Assembly (NCBI RefSeq): GCF_002783505.1
Contig: NZ_PFGL01000012.1
Location: forward strand, 57,366 to 121,365
Source: Shewanella sp. CG12_big_fil_rev_8_21_14_0_65_47_15
GTDB taxonomy: Bacteria; Pseudomonadota; Gammaproteobacteria; Enterobacterales; Shewanellaceae
Direction of reading: 5' to 3'
Length of the DNA: 64,000 nucleotides
The notes under the pieces were generated by a model that was not told where the DNA came from, made no database searches, and saw only the letters and a list, made by a program, of their open reading frames with translations. The position numbers were made by a program, and so were the translations under genes. Below, one piece after another: positions 38,017 to 47,612 of this stretch. Position 1 is the first letter of the stretch. Every line of letters begins with the position of its first letter.

Positions 38017-38784
38017 ATGGCCTTTATTCAACCCGAACAGCTATTTAATCCAGATCTGCTGGATAATCTGGTTATTGGCATTGCCGCCGATATGGGCGAA
38101 CACGATTCGGGAATACATCACCACAGAAAGGCACAACTGCTTTATGCTCCAACAGGATGCATGACATTCACCCTAACCCAGACTCAAGTGGTATTACCGC
38201 CGACGCGAGCCGCTTGGCTACCAGCTGGCGTTAAGCACAGCGTCACCATGCGTAATGTCGTCGCCTATCGCTCACTCTACTTTGAGCCAGAAACCGTCAG
38301 CTCATTGCCCGATAAAGTCACTATTTTCCATGTCAATCCGCTACTCAAAGCCTTAATCGACACTATGTCGTTTTGGCCTTGGGACAAACCAAGAAGCACT
38401 CAACACAATGCCTTTTTGCTGCTCTGCGAAGAATTGGGCAATGCCACGGAAGAAAATCTGGCTTTACCCCTCCCACAGGATAAACGTTTAACAACCTGGC
38501 TAGCGCAACTGCAGCAAGATCAAAAACCGCCAGCCAACCTTAAGGATATGGCAGTAGAAATCGGAGCCAGTGAACGCACAATTAGTCGCATTTTTAGCGC
38601 ACAAACGGGAATGGCTTATCAAGCCTGGCGCCAGCAATGGCGTTTACTCTCGGCCATTGAACAATTAGCAACGGGAACCTCGGTGGCGCAGGTGGGCTTT
38701 AATTTACAATTTTCCAGCGACAGTGCCTTTATCAGCTTTTTTAAGCAATATACCGGCACTACTCCGGCACAATATTTCAAATAA
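38017..38784 (+). CDS. AraC-family regulator with cupin N-terminus
   Basis: The 255-residue protein has an N-terminal cupin-like domain (HHHRKAQLLYAPTG near residue 35, with metal-like His residues) and a C-terminal two-helix AraC domain (ASERTISRIFSAQTGMAYQAWRQQWRL). The layout matches NimR/YeaM. It probably regulates the divergent MFS gene. TGTCAC/GTGACA at 37921-37926 and 37970-37975 form an inverted repeat between them, a possible operator. Confidence 0.85.
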   Translation: MAFIQPEQLFNPDLLDNLVIGIAADMGEHDSGIHHHRKAQLLYAPTGCMTFTLTQTQVVLPPTRAAWLPAGVKHSVTMRNVVAYRSLYFEPETVSSLPDKVTIFHVNPLLKALIDTMSFWPWDKPRSTQHNAFLLLCEELGNATEENLALPLPQDKRLTTWLAQLQQDQKPPANLKDMAVEIGASERTISRIFSAQTGMAYQAWRQQWRLLSAIEQLATGTSVAQVGFNLQFSSDSAFISFFKQYTGTTPAQYFK

Positions 38785-38859
38785 GTACTGGCTCGACTGA
38801 CTTACAATCATCGAATCGAGCCTTGCCTCATATGCACTTTCATGACGCTAGCTGCGACG

Positions 38860-39771
38860 TTAAGCTTTCACCGCTGGCGTGGCAGAAGACTTAAACCAAG
38901 CAAGCGGTTTTTGGCGGCGCGTTAACATGTTTCCGAGCGCGACCAGCAAGAGTCCCACGCTTGAATACCAAGTCCACTGATAATCCTCAAACACACTCGA
39001 TACACTTAACGCCACCACAGGGGTAATCACCAACAGATACGCAGCGGCATTAGCGCCAATTCGCTCAACCAAGATCAAATAAGCGGTAAAGCCAACCACA
39101 GAGGCGATAACGGCTAAGTAGAACAAGCTGCCAAGATAGCGGGTTGTCAGCGGTAAACTAAAGCTTAAATCTTTAAACCAGATGATGAGCAGTAACGCCG
39201 CACTGCCATAGCACATGGCATACGCTGTTGAGGTAAAGGGCGACACATTATCGCGCGAGTTGCGCATACTGATCATGTTACCAATCGAGAAAAACCAAGT
39301 ACCTAACAGCGAAAACAGTAAGCCCCACACTAAGGTTGGTGACCACTGAGTCGCGAGCAAATCGGCGCCAAAGAGCAAGAGAATGCCACCCAGACCGACA
39401 CTGACTCCTAACCAAAAGTTGCGGCTGGTGGGCGTGCCGTAAAAAATGCGACCATGTATCGCATTAAAAATGGGTGCAGTGGCCATAATTACCGCCGTTA
39501 AACCGCTGGCGATATAATGGGTTGCGGAATAAAACGCGATAAAATTTAAACAAAATAGACACACGCCTTGCAGTAACAACCAAGGATGCTGCCTAAGTTT
39601 TACCGCTTGCAGCTTGTTAAAGGCAAAGCCGATGGCGAACATCAAGAGACTCGCAATCGCAAAACGATAAAAAATCGAGACTTCGGTCGCCACCTCACCG
39701 TGCTGCCACTTAATGGCAATCCACGAAAAACCCCACACAAAAATCATCAGCAAATACATCACAGCAGCCAT
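38860..39771 (-). CDS. EamA/DMT-family transporter
   Basis: The 303-residue protein has about ten transmembrane helices in two EamA repeats (residues about 5-135 and 155-285). Many EamA proteins export amino acids or metabolites; substrate unknown. It is divergent from an AraC-type gene, which likely controls it. No terminator was seen downstream. Confidence 0.82.
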   Translation of the reverse strand: MAAVMYLLMIFVWGFSWIAIKWQHGEVATEVSIFYRFAIASLLMFAIGFAFNKLQAVKLRQHPWLLLQGVCLFCLNFIAFYSATHYIASGLTAVIMATAPIFNAIHGRIFYGTPTSRNFWLGVSVGLGGILLLFGADLLATQWSPTLVWGLLFSLLGTWFFSIGNMISMRNSRDNVSPFTSTAYAMCYGSAALLLIIWFKDLSFSLPLTTRYLGSLFYLAVIASVVGFTAYLILVERIGANAAAYLLVITPVVALSVSSVFEDYQWTWYSSVGLLLVALGNMLTRRQKPLAWFKSSATPAVKA

Positions 39772-39963
39772 AATGAGCCCCCTACACCTTCATAAAATGC
39801 TTAATGAGGCGAACTATACAAGGATGGCTTTCGTCCTTATGCCACTATCTTGTTGGTCATAACACGATATTGCGGTTTTAATCGCGAGCGAGCGTTGAGC
39901 CACACCCATAAGTGCGATAATTTGGACAGACAAAACCCTTAGCCAGTGAGATCACAAGGCCCC

Positions 39964-40824
39964 ATGGAGCCCAAATACGTCAGTTTTGATAAATCCGCTA
40001 AAACCTGTATTCGCAAGCAAGCGATTACGGAGGAGTTATCTTGGGCCCATTATCAAAATGCGGGCGAGCGTTTGTATTACCAAAACGATGCACAACACAC
40101 GCTGAGCATGTATCTGGATGGCGGCTACGAAACCCACAGAACCGATATCAAGGCCGACTATGGCGCGCCCAGCAAGTTTTGCCTTATGCCCCAAGGCTGC
40201 CAAAGCCATTGGCAACTGGGACAACCGCAGCAATTTATGCATCTGTATTTTAGCGATGAACATCTGAAGAAATTGGCCGTGCGAGTCTTCGATAAAGATC
40301 CACGCCAAGTGCGTTTACCCGAGTTAACCTTTGTCGATAACCCGACGTTAGAAGCACTATTTCGGCATCAAGTTGCCGGGCTCAATTGGCAGACCAGTGA
40401 TAACCATCTAATGATGGAACAGGTCACCGACACTGTGCTGGTGACGTTACTGCAAAGCTCAGGCTTTAATTTGTCCGTGGGGCCAATTAAGGGCGGGTTA
40501 GCACCTAAAGTGGCCAAAGCGATCAAAGAGTTTATTTATTGCCATTCACATCGGCAGATTTACTTGTCTGAGCTGGCCGAGATTGCCCAGCTTAGTGAGT
40601 ACCATTTTTGCCGCATGTTTAAATGCCAATTTGCGATGACACCGCAGGAGTATTTGCTGCAAGTGCGCATCGAAAAGGTCAAACAAAGCTTGAATCATTC
40701 AACGCAATCCTTGACCGATATCGCCCTTAATAATGGTTTTGCCAACCAAAGCCATATGGGGCGTTACTTTAAAAAACTCAGCGGCATGTCACCGGGCGAA
40801 TATCAGAAATATCATAGAGGCTAA
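39964..40824 (+). CDS. AraC-family transcriptional regulator
   Basis: The 286-residue protein has a C-terminal AraC helix-turn-helix (YLSELAEIAQLSEYHFCRMFK, and the second helix ALNNGFANQSHMGRYFKKLSG). The N-terminal half is a divergent sensor domain with no obvious fold. ATG 39964 has AAGG four bases upstream; GTG 39946 is an in-frame alternative. It is divergent from the EamA transporter, 192 bases away. Confidence 0.83.
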   Translation: MEPKYVSFDKSAKTCIRKQAITEELSWAHYQNAGERLYYQNDAQHTLSMYLDGGYETHRTDIKADYGAPSKFCLMPQGCQSHWQLGQPQQFMHLYFSDEHLKKLAVRVFDKDPRQVRLPELTFVDNPTLEALFRHQVAGLNWQTSDNHLMMEQVTDTVLVTLLQSSGFNLSVGPIKGGLAPKVAKAIKEFIYCHSHRQIYLSELAEIAQLSEYHFCRMFKCQFAMTPQEYLLQVRIEKVKQSLNHSTQSLTDIALNNGFANQSHMGRYFKKLSGMSPGEYQKYHRG

Positions 40825-40886
40825 CCCGCATTAGAGTCCCGTCGCCTGCTATAGTGGCACTCTTTATCTAGCCGTTGAGAAATGTC

Positions 40887-41360
40887 TTGAAAAAAATCGC
40901 TTTATTTGTCGATGTACAAAACATCTATTACACCTGCCGCGAGGCCTATGGTCGCCAATTTAATTACCGTAAATTATGGCAACACTTAGGTTATGAGGGA
41001 GACATAGTGTTAGCTGTGGCCTATGCCATCCACAGGGGTGACGATGGGCAGTTAAAATTCCAGGACGCGTTAAAGCACATAGGCTTTGAAGTGAAGTTAA
41101 AACCTTTTATTCAGCGCAGCGATGGCTCGGCCAAGGGCGACTGGGATGTGGGGATCACTATCGATATTATGGAAGCGGCGAGTGAAGTGGATACTGTGAT
41201 CTTGTTGTCTGGTGATGGCGATTTCGATTTATTGCTACAAAAAATCCATCAAAAATATGGCGTTGAAACCCAAGTCTATGGCGTCCCTACCCTGACAGCG
41301 AAATCCTTAAGGGATGCAGCGTCTCAATTTCATCCCATCGATGAGGCGTTACTGCTTTAA
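40887..41360 (+). CDS. NYN-domain protein (LabA/DUF88 family)
   Basis: The 157-residue protein is a single NYN domain, a PIN-like RNase fold: FVDVQNIYY near residue 6, GDWDVGITIDIM near residue 88, and LLSGDGDFDLLLQKI near residue 110 supply the acidic metal residues. The start chosen is TTG 40887, preceded by GAGA at seven bases; TTG 40875 is in frame as well. Its job is unknown, but the fold suggests an RNA-processing or nucleotide-linked activity. It lies 62 bases after the AraC gene. Confidence 0.8.
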   Translation: MKKIALFVDVQNIYYTCREAYGRQFNYRKLWQHLGYEGDIVLAVAYAIHRGDDGQLKFQDALKHIGFEVKLKPFIQRSDGSAKGDWDVGITIDIMEAASEVDTVILLSGDGDFDLLLQKIHQKYGVETQVYGVPTLTAKSLRDAASQFHPIDEALLL

Positions 41361-41404
41361 GTGAACGCAGTAAGTGCATAGCCAGCAGATGACTTAACAC
41401 TTAT

Positions 41405-41435
41405 AAAGCAAAAAGGCCTGTTTATACAGGCCTTT
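41405..41435 (-). terminator. Intrinsic terminator after the second RND operon
   Basis: AAAGGCCTG/CAGGCCTTT (41412-41420 and 41427-41435) form a 9-bp stem. The minus strand then reads TTTTTGCTTT, ending the RND transcript. It may also stop the plus-strand NYN gene. Confidence 0.8.
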
Positions 41436-41460
41436 AACTGGATCGCTTTATATCTGAATC

Positions 41461-44400
41461 CTATGTATTTGCATGCTGTTGACCTGTAGTAATATCCACC
41501 AACGGCTCGACATTTTTACCGCCCCGCTTTGCTAAGGCATAGTAGAACAACGGCGTTAGGATAAGACCAAATACAGTCACCCCAATCATACCGGCGAATA
41601 CCGCCACGCCCATGGCTTGGCGCATCTCGGCGCCCGCACCAGTGGAGAACACCATAGGCACCACTCCCATAATAAAGGCGATAGATGTCATCAAGATAGG
41701 TCGTAAACGTAATCTTGCCGCCTCTAATATCGCCTCCATAGGCGCCATACCGTGATCTTGTTTCTCCTTTGCGAACTCGACAATCAGAATCGCGTTTTTA
41801 GTCGCGAGCCCCACCAACACTATCAGGCCAATCTGGGTGAAGATGTTGTTGTCGCCACCATAAATCAGCACCCCACTGAGGGCTGAAAGTAAGGTCATTG
41901 GAATGATTAAGATAATCGCCAATGGCAGGCTTAAGCTCTCATACTGGGCGGCTAACACCATAAACACTAAGATGATCACCAGCGGGAAGACTAACAAGCC
42001 CGTGTTGCCCGCTAAGATTTGCTGATAAGTCAGCTCAGTCCACTCGTAGGTCATACCGTTTGGCAGCGTCTCGGCGAGGATTTTCTCAATCGCTGCCTGC
42101 GCTTGGCCGGTACTGACTCCAGGGGCTGGACCACCGTTGATTTCAGCGGTCGTGAAACCGTTATAGTGCATCACCCTGTCTGGGCCTGAACTTTGGCTGA
42201 CGTTGATAAACGAACCTAGCGGGATCATGTCACCATTTAGATTGGGCACCTTCAGCTGACTTATCTGCTGCGGGCTTTGACGGAACGCCTCATCGGCTTG
42301 CATATTCACCTGATAAGTTCGACCGAAACGATTGAAATCGTTGACATAGGTCGAGCCCATATAGGTTTGTAATGTCTGGAAGATTTGATCGAGCGACACT
42401 GCCTGCTGTTTCGCTTTAGTTCGATCTATATCCAGTTCAAGTTGTGGCACGTTCACCTGATAGCTGGAGAAGATCCCCGCTAATTGTGGATCGGCCCACG
42501 CCTTGTACATCACTTGTTGGGTCACCTGATACAAGGCCTCATAACCAAGGTTGGCTCTGTCTTGAATTTGCAGACGGAACCCTCCTATAGTGCCGAGGCC
42601 TTGCACAGGTGGCGGCGGGAAGATGGCAATAAACGCGTCTTGAATACCGGCAAATTGCTGATTCAATTGTCCTGCAATGGCATTCGCCGACAGTTCAGGA
42701 CTGGTACGCGAGTCAAAATCATCGAGCGCGACAAACACGACGCCTGAGTTAGGACTGTTAGTAAAACCGTTGATGCTAAGGCCAGGGAAGGCAATCGAGT
42801 GCGCCACACCCGGGTGATTAAGGGCAATCTCAGACATCTTTTTGATAACGGTATCGGTACGTTCAAGGGACGCCGCATCGGGCAACTGGGCAAAAGCCAC
42901 TAAATACTGTTTATCTTGGCCGGGCACATAACCCGTTGGAGTATTGGCAAATTGCACACCCGTTAGCGCTACCATGCCTAAATATACTAGGCCGATAATG
43001 CCGCCAAAACGGATCACTTTGCGCACTAACCAACCATAGCCATCGGAAGCGCGGCTAAATAAGCGGTTAAAAGGCGTGAACAACCAAGCACCGAACAACT
43101 TGTCCATTAGACGGGTTAAAGCATCCTTCGGCGCATCATGGCTCTTGAGCAATAATGCGGACAATGCTGGACTCAAAGTGAGTGAGTTAATCGCCGAGAT
43201 AAAGGTCGAAATAGTGATAGTCAAGGCAAACTGTTTATAGAACTGCCCGGTTAAACCGCTCATAAAGGCCGTTGGAATAAACACCGCCGCCAGCACTAAG
43301 GTGGTTGCCACAATTGGGCCGGTCACTTCTTTCATCGCCTTTTGCGTTGCCGCAATGGGGCTTAAACCTGCGGCAATATTACGCTCGACGTTTTCGACCA
43401 CCACAATCGCATCATCCACCACGATACCGATGGCGAGCACGAGTCCGAATAACGACAGGGCGTTGAGCGAGAAGCCGAGCAGATGCATAAAGGCAAAGGT
43501 ACCAACCAAAGATACAGGCACTGCCACCAGCGGAATAATCGAGGCGCGCCAGGTTTGCAAAAACAGCACCACCACTAACACCACCAGCAACACCGCCTCG
43601 AGCAAGGTTTTTACCACAGCCTCAATCGAACCGCGCACGAAGACCGTTGGGTCGTAAACGATTTCGTATTCTAGCCCTTCGGGGAAAGACTGAGACAATT
43701 CCGCCATTTTGGCACGCACATCGTCGGAAATTTGAATCGCATTCGAACCCGATGCTTGGAATACTGGAATCGCCACCGCATCTTTGTTATCCAGCAGTGA
43801 ACGCAGCGCATAACTCGTCGCGCCCAGTTCGATACGAGCCACATCCTTCAAACGATTCACTTCACCGTTTTGGCCAACTTTGACAATGATATCTTCAAAT
43901 TCAGATAATTCAGTTAAACGGCCTTTCACGTTGATCAAGAGTTGAAAGTCAGCATTGCCACTGGGCTGGGCACCTAAACTGCCCGCTGCCGCCTGTTGGT
44001 TTTGCTCACGCACGGCGGCAATAATATCCGCTGGCGATAAACCCAGCGCCGAGACTTTATTCGGGTCGAGCCAAATTCGCAGGCTATACTCGCCAGCGCC
44101 AAACAAGCGCACCGCGCCGACGCCATTAATCCGCGCGAGTTCGTCTTTCACGTTTAGCGCCGCATAGTTAGACAGATACAACATGTCATAACGGTTATCC
44201 GGTGACAGTAAATGCACCACCATAGTCAAGTCCGGCGATGACTTTTCGGTGACTATGCCTAGGCGTTGTACTTCCTGCGGCAGACGCGGCATAGCGCGAT
44301 CGACACGGCTCTGCACTTGGGTTTGTGCCCTGTCTACATCGGTGCCAATCGCAAAGGTAATGGTTAAGGTCATGCGCCCATCGGACGTCGCCTGGGATGA

Positions 44401-44637
44401 CATATACAACATGTCTTCGACGCCGTTGATTTCCTGCTCCAGCGGCGAGGCCACAGTTTCGGCAATCACCTTAGGGTTAGCGCCGGGATAGTTAGCGGTC
44501 ACAACCACAGTCGGCGGTACAACTTCAGGATATTCTGTAATAGGCAACTGCCAAACGGCAATCGCCCCTGTGATAAAAAACAGCAGTGAGAGTACGGCTG
44601 CAAATATCGGTCTCTTAATGAAAAACTGCGACAACAT
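41461..44637 (-). CDS. RND efflux permease (MexF/AcrB-like)
   Basis: The 1058-residue pump begins with the RND N-terminus FIKRPIFAAVLSLLFFITGAI, has the proton-relay helix GIVVDDAIVVVENVERN near 405, and the C-terminal half with APQY-like AAQYESLSLPLAI. Twelve transmembrane helices fit. It is translated with the adaptor (13-base gap). The sequence is closest in appearance to MexF-type multidrug pumps; substrate range is inferred. Regulated by the adjacent TetR. Confidence 0.92.
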   Translation of the reverse strand: MLSQFFIKRPIFAAVLSLLFFITGAIAVWQLPITEYPEVVPPTVVVTANYPGANPKVIAETVASPLEQEINGVEDMLYMSSQATSDGRMTLTITFAIGTDVDRAQTQVQSRVDRAMPRLPQEVQRLGIVTEKSSPDLTMVVHLLSPDNRYDMLYLSNYAALNVKDELARINGVGAVRLFGAGEYSLRIWLDPNKVSALGLSPADIIAAVREQNQQAAAGSLGAQPSGNADFQLLINVKGRLTELSEFEDIIVKVGQNGEVNRLKDVARIELGATSYALRSLLDNKDAVAIPVFQASGSNAIQISDDVRAKMAELSQSFPEGLEYEIVYDPTVFVRGSIEAVVKTLLEAVLLVVLVVVLFLQTWRASIIPLVAVPVSLVGTFAFMHLLGFSLNALSLFGLVLAIGIVVDDAIVVVENVERNIAAGLSPIAATQKAMKEVTGPIVATTLVLAAVFIPTAFMSGLTGQFYKQFALTITISTFISAINSLTLSPALSALLLKSHDAPKDALTRLMDKLFGAWLFTPFNRLFSRASDGYGWLVRKVIRFGGIIGLVYLGMVALTGVQFANTPTGYVPGQDKQYLVAFAQLPDAASLERTDTVIKKMSEIALNHPGVAHSIAFPGLSINGFTNSPNSGVVFVALDDFDSRTSPELSANAIAGQLNQQFAGIQDAFIAIFPPPPVQGLGTIGGFRLQIQDRANLGYEALYQVTQQVMYKAWADPQLAGIFSSYQVNVPQLELDIDRTKAKQQAVSLDQIFQTLQTYMGSTYVNDFNRFGRTYQVNMQADEAFRQSPQQISQLKVPNLNGDMIPLGSFINVSQSSGPDRVMHYNGFTTAEINGGPAPGVSTGQAQAAIEKILAETLPNGMTYEWTELTYQQILAGNTGLLVFPLVIILVFMVLAAQYESLSLPLAIILIIPMTLLSALSGVLIYGGDNNIFTQIGLIVLVGLATKNAILIVEFAKEKQDHGMAPMEAILEAARLRLRPILMTSIAFIMGVVPMVFSTGAGAEMRQAMGVAVFAGMIGVTVFGLILTPLFYYALAKRGGKNVEPLVDITTGQQHANT

Positions 44638-44650
44638 AGTGTTTTGTTCC

Positions 44651-45889
44651 TTAACCGCGGCTAGCCGTTTCGACCGCTTGCGCCGTCAAATGATCTTGGT
44701 TTTTATCGAGCATTAACTGGGCTTGACGTAATGCTTCGAGCTTGTCGCTGTCGACCATGTCCACCATGTTTGGCTCAATTTGCATCCTTGGGCGCACGCG
44801 CTGCATGCCGTTGACGACAATCTTGTCCTCGGCTCCTAAACCTTGAGTGACGATACGCAGTCCTTGGACTTTCTCACCTAAGGTCACGCCGCGATATTCG
44901 ACTAAACCATCGGTACCCACCACCAACACAAACTTATTGTTTAGATCTGTGCCAACGGCTTTATCGTCGATCAAGATACCCTCATAGGCGCCGCTGCCTG
45001 CGGTGCGCAGGCGGGCAAACAAACCTGGTAATAAGTTATTGTCTTCATTGTTAAAAGTAGCTCTAACTCGAATGGTGCCGGTCTGTTTATCCATCGCATT
45101 ATCGACAAAATCGACTATGCCGATATGCTGATAATCACGCTCATCGGCTAAGGCCATGTACACGGGATTATCCCCTGCTCGCGGGTCGTTACGTTTCTTT
45201 TCGGCCGTTAATTTCACGTATTTAAGATAGGTTTGCTCATCCACATCGAAATAGGCATACATGCTGGCGGTAGACACTAAGCTGGTCAGCACACTCTGTC
45301 CTGCAGTCACATAGTTACCGGTGGTGACATTGGCATAGGAGACGCGGCCATCAATCGGCGCCCGCACTTGGGTATAATCCAAATCGAGTTCGGCCCGCAG
45401 CAATGCCGCTTTTACCGACGCCACAGCCGCTGTGGTTTGGCGTTTATTCGACTCACGGGTGTCGAGTAATTCTGCTGACACCGCTTTTTGGGCAAATAAC
45501 TTACGGGCACGCTCTAGATCGTTAGTGGCCAGTTGCTCGGCAGAAAGCGCGCTAGCAAGATCTGCTTTTAACCGGGCCACTTCCACCTCAAATACGCTCG
45601 GATCGATGCGGAATAACACCTCGCCTTTTTTCACTAAGGCGCCTTCTTTAAAATTCACCGACTCGATATACCCCGATACCCGAGGCACTAAGGTCACACT
45701 CTCTGGCGCCTGTAAACGGCCGGTAAATTCATCCCATTCGGTAACTCGCTCGTGCAATACTTGGGCGACATCCACTTTAGGCGCACTCGGCCCAGGCCCC
45801 TGCTGCGCGGTTTGCTCACCACAAGCGGAAAGGACGACTGCGGCAATGGCCGTTAACATCATGGTTCGTAAGGGGTTGTGGCTCATCAT
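44651..45889 (-). CDS. RND efflux lipoprotein adaptor (MexE-like)
   Basis: The 412-residue adaptor has a lipoprotein signal (AAVVLSAC at about residues 16-23), so it is anchored by its Cys. The RPRVSGYIESVNFKEG and RAPIDGRVSYANV motifs form the lipoyl halves, with a helical hairpin between. ATG 45889 has GAGGA seven bases upstream; upstream in-frame residues are not part of it. It forms an operon with the permease. An outer-membrane channel is not encoded here. Confidence 0.88.
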   Translation of the reverse strand: MMSHNPLRTMMLTAIAAVVLSACGEQTAQQGPGPSAPKVDVAQVLHERVTEWDEFTGRLQAPESVTLVPRVSGYIESVNFKEGALVKKGEVLFRIDPSVFEVEVARLKADLASALSAEQLATNDLERARKLFAQKAVSAELLDTRESNKRQTTAAVASVKAALLRAELDLDYTQVRAPIDGRVSYANVTTGNYVTAGQSVLTSLVSTASMYAYFDVDEQTYLKYVKLTAEKKRNDPRAGDNPVYMALADERDYQHIGIVDFVDNAMDKQTGTIRVRATFNNEDNNLLPGLFARLRTAGSGAYEGILIDDKAVGTDLNNKFVLVVGTDGLVEYRGVTLGEKVQGLRIVTQGLGAEDKIVVNGMQRVRPRMQIEPNMVDMVDSDKLEALRQAQLMLDKNQDHLTAQAVETASRG

Positions 45890-45934
45890 ATTCGTGTCCT
45901 CAAAGTGGTGTGTATTTTGTGCAGCCCTAATAAA

Positions 45935-46019
45935 TACCGACTGGTAAAAAATATTCTGTACTGGACGGTAATATATAGCGTAAAATGACTCTGTCAACAA
46001 ATTTATGTACCGATTGGTA
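45935..46019 (-). promoter_or_regulatory. Promoter with three TetR-type operators for the MexEF-like operon
   Basis: On the minus strand TTGACA (45997-45992) and TATATT (45975-45970) are 16 bases apart. Three TACC-like dyads surround it: TACCAATCGGTA at 46019-46008, TACTGGACGGTA (plus strand) at 45959-45970 and TACCAGTCGGTA at 45946-45935. The middle site overlaps the -10 edge and start, so binding should block transcription. Confidence 0.7.
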
Positions 46020-46274
46020 TTAAATTAAAAGCGCGCACTAACCTTCACTTTGCAATGCGCCCTTAGGCGGAAAGCCACAAGTTTGATCTTCAACGCATTT
46101 TTATGAATATTGAGGCGAACACTGACTGACACGGATTGAATGCTGAACTTAGGTGATAGCTTGAATGACTAAGTAGCCAAATCCCCTTAGTCGATCATCA
46201 GTCAGCAAGTGTGGCTGGACACGGGCTAAACCCATGTCTATCCTAGGGGCAATTGAGAATTGAGGAGCCTAATG

Positions 46275-46892
46275 ATGTCAACCGTCACCCAGACGCCCTG
46301 TGTAGGTCGCCCACGTGCCTTCGACACTGACGATGCATTAGCCAAAGCCTTAGAAGTCTTCTGGCGCAAAGGTTTTGAAGGTACATCGTTAACCGATTTA
46401 ACCCAAGCTATGGGCATTAATAAGCCAAGCCTTTATGCCGCCTTCGGCAATAAAGAACAGTTATTTCTCAAAGCGATAGAATTATATGAACAACGCCCCT
46501 GTGCGTTTTTCTATCCCGCGCTTGAGCAGAAAACCGCCTATCTGGTGGTCGAGTCAATGCTGCTCGGGGCTGCGAGCTCTTTGGTGGATAAAAGCCATCC
46601 ACAGGGATGTTTGATTGTTCAAGGGGCATTAACCTGCAGTGAAGCAGGGCAAGCGATTAAAGACACCTTAATTAATCGTCGCCGCGACGGTGAAATCGCC
46701 CTGTGCGAACGACTGCAACGCGCCAAAGATGAAGGTGATTTGCCCGCTGATGCCGATCCCTTGCTGCTTGCCCGTTATGTCGGCACTGTATTACAAGGCA
46801 TGGCTGTACAAGCAACCAGTGGGATTTGTCCGGATGAATTGCGCAAAGTGGCTGAACTGGTGTTAGCGAATTTTCCAAAAAGTAACCGCTAA
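46275..46892 (+). CDS. TetR-family repressor of the MexEF-like pump
   Basis: The 205-residue protein has an N-terminal TetR helix-turn-helix (GRPRAFDTDDALAKALEVFWRKGFEGTSLTDLTQAMGIN, residues about 12-50, split by family motif KPSLYAAFGNKEQL) and a helical ligand domain. AGGAG seven bases before ATG 46275 chooses this start; ATG 46272 is also possible. The gene is 255 bases from the operator array, and it probably represses the pump. The ligand is unknown. The gap 46020-46274 is otherwise without a recognised element. Confidence 0.85.
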   Translation: MSTVTQTPCVGRPRAFDTDDALAKALEVFWRKGFEGTSLTDLTQAMGINKPSLYAAFGNKEQLFLKAIELYEQRPCAFFYPALEQKTAYLVVESMLLGAASSLVDKSHPQGCLIVQGALTCSEAGQAIKDTLINRRRDGEIALCERLQRAKDEGDLPADADPLLLARYVGTVLQGMAVQATSGICPDELRKVAELVLANFPKSNR

Positions 46893-46911
46893 TTTATCCA
46901 CTTAATTAAAT

Positions 46912-46950
46912 ACCCCCTGTTAAGTCATCGCCTAACAGGGGGTTATTTTT
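46912..46950 (+). terminator. Intrinsic terminator after tetR-type gene
   Basis: ACCCCCTGTTA/TAACAGGGGGT (46912-46922 and 46933-46943) form an 11-bp stem followed by TATTTTTT. Confidence 0.85.
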
Positions 46951-46986
46951 TGGGGAGACTATTTGGGGGAGATTCACTATCAATCG

Positions 46987-47415
46987 TTAGTCATTAACCC
47001 TATGGGTCACGAGTGTTGGTTGTAAAAGATTGTCATGTACAGGGCAACGATTGCACACAGTATCTAAAAATTCACGCTTCTGCTCCTCTGAAAGATCGGC
47101 ATCGATACTGGCGTTGAGTGCAATGTGTTTAAAACCGACCGGATCTTCGGAAGGCTGACCTAATAAGCCTGCGGAATTCATGATGGCACGGACATGCACA
47201 TCAAACTGACGTAGTTCAATATGACGTTCCCTTGCAACCATTTTCGCGATGGCAGAAATACAGCCTCCCAGCGAGAATAGGAATGTCTCCAAGGGATTAG
47301 CCCCCTCGTTGGTGGCACTCGGTTGATCTATCACTAAAAGATGCTCTCGAACCTGCGCGGTGACTTTCCAACCACTTGCCATATGGGTGGTAACTTCGAC
47401 AACTTTTTCAGCCAT
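46987..47415 (-). CDS. OsmC-family peroxiredoxin-like protein
   Basis: The 142-residue protein has the OsmC pattern: LETFLFSLGGCISAIAKM with the first catalytic Cys near residue 51, and VCNRCPVHDNLL with the second near residues 116-119. OsmC-type enzymes reduce organic hydroperoxides. M6 of the longer frame (47415) is chosen because GGAG lies upstream within the longer frame. It lies convergent to the tetR-type gene, separated by the terminator. Confidence 0.8.
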   Translation of the reverse strand: MAEKVVEVTTHMASGWKVTAQVREHLLVIDQPSATNEGANPLETFLFSLGGCISAIAKMVARERHIELRQFDVHVRAIMNSAGLLGQPSEDPVGFKHIALNASIDADLSEEQKREFLDTVCNRCPVHDNLLQPTLVTHRVND

Positions 47416-47612
47416 TGAATAATGCTCCATTAGTTTTTTTTCAATCAGATTATTCTAATAGTTGATTTGGCAAAAATCACGGAGAAAGATCACAGTCTGC
47501 TGGAGTTTATTATGCTATCGAGCATATTTAAGCTCCCATAAAATAATTAGCCTAGCGACAGAGACTTATGCTATAAACGCCATATATCAAGGTAGGTATA
47601 AACGGACGCCAA

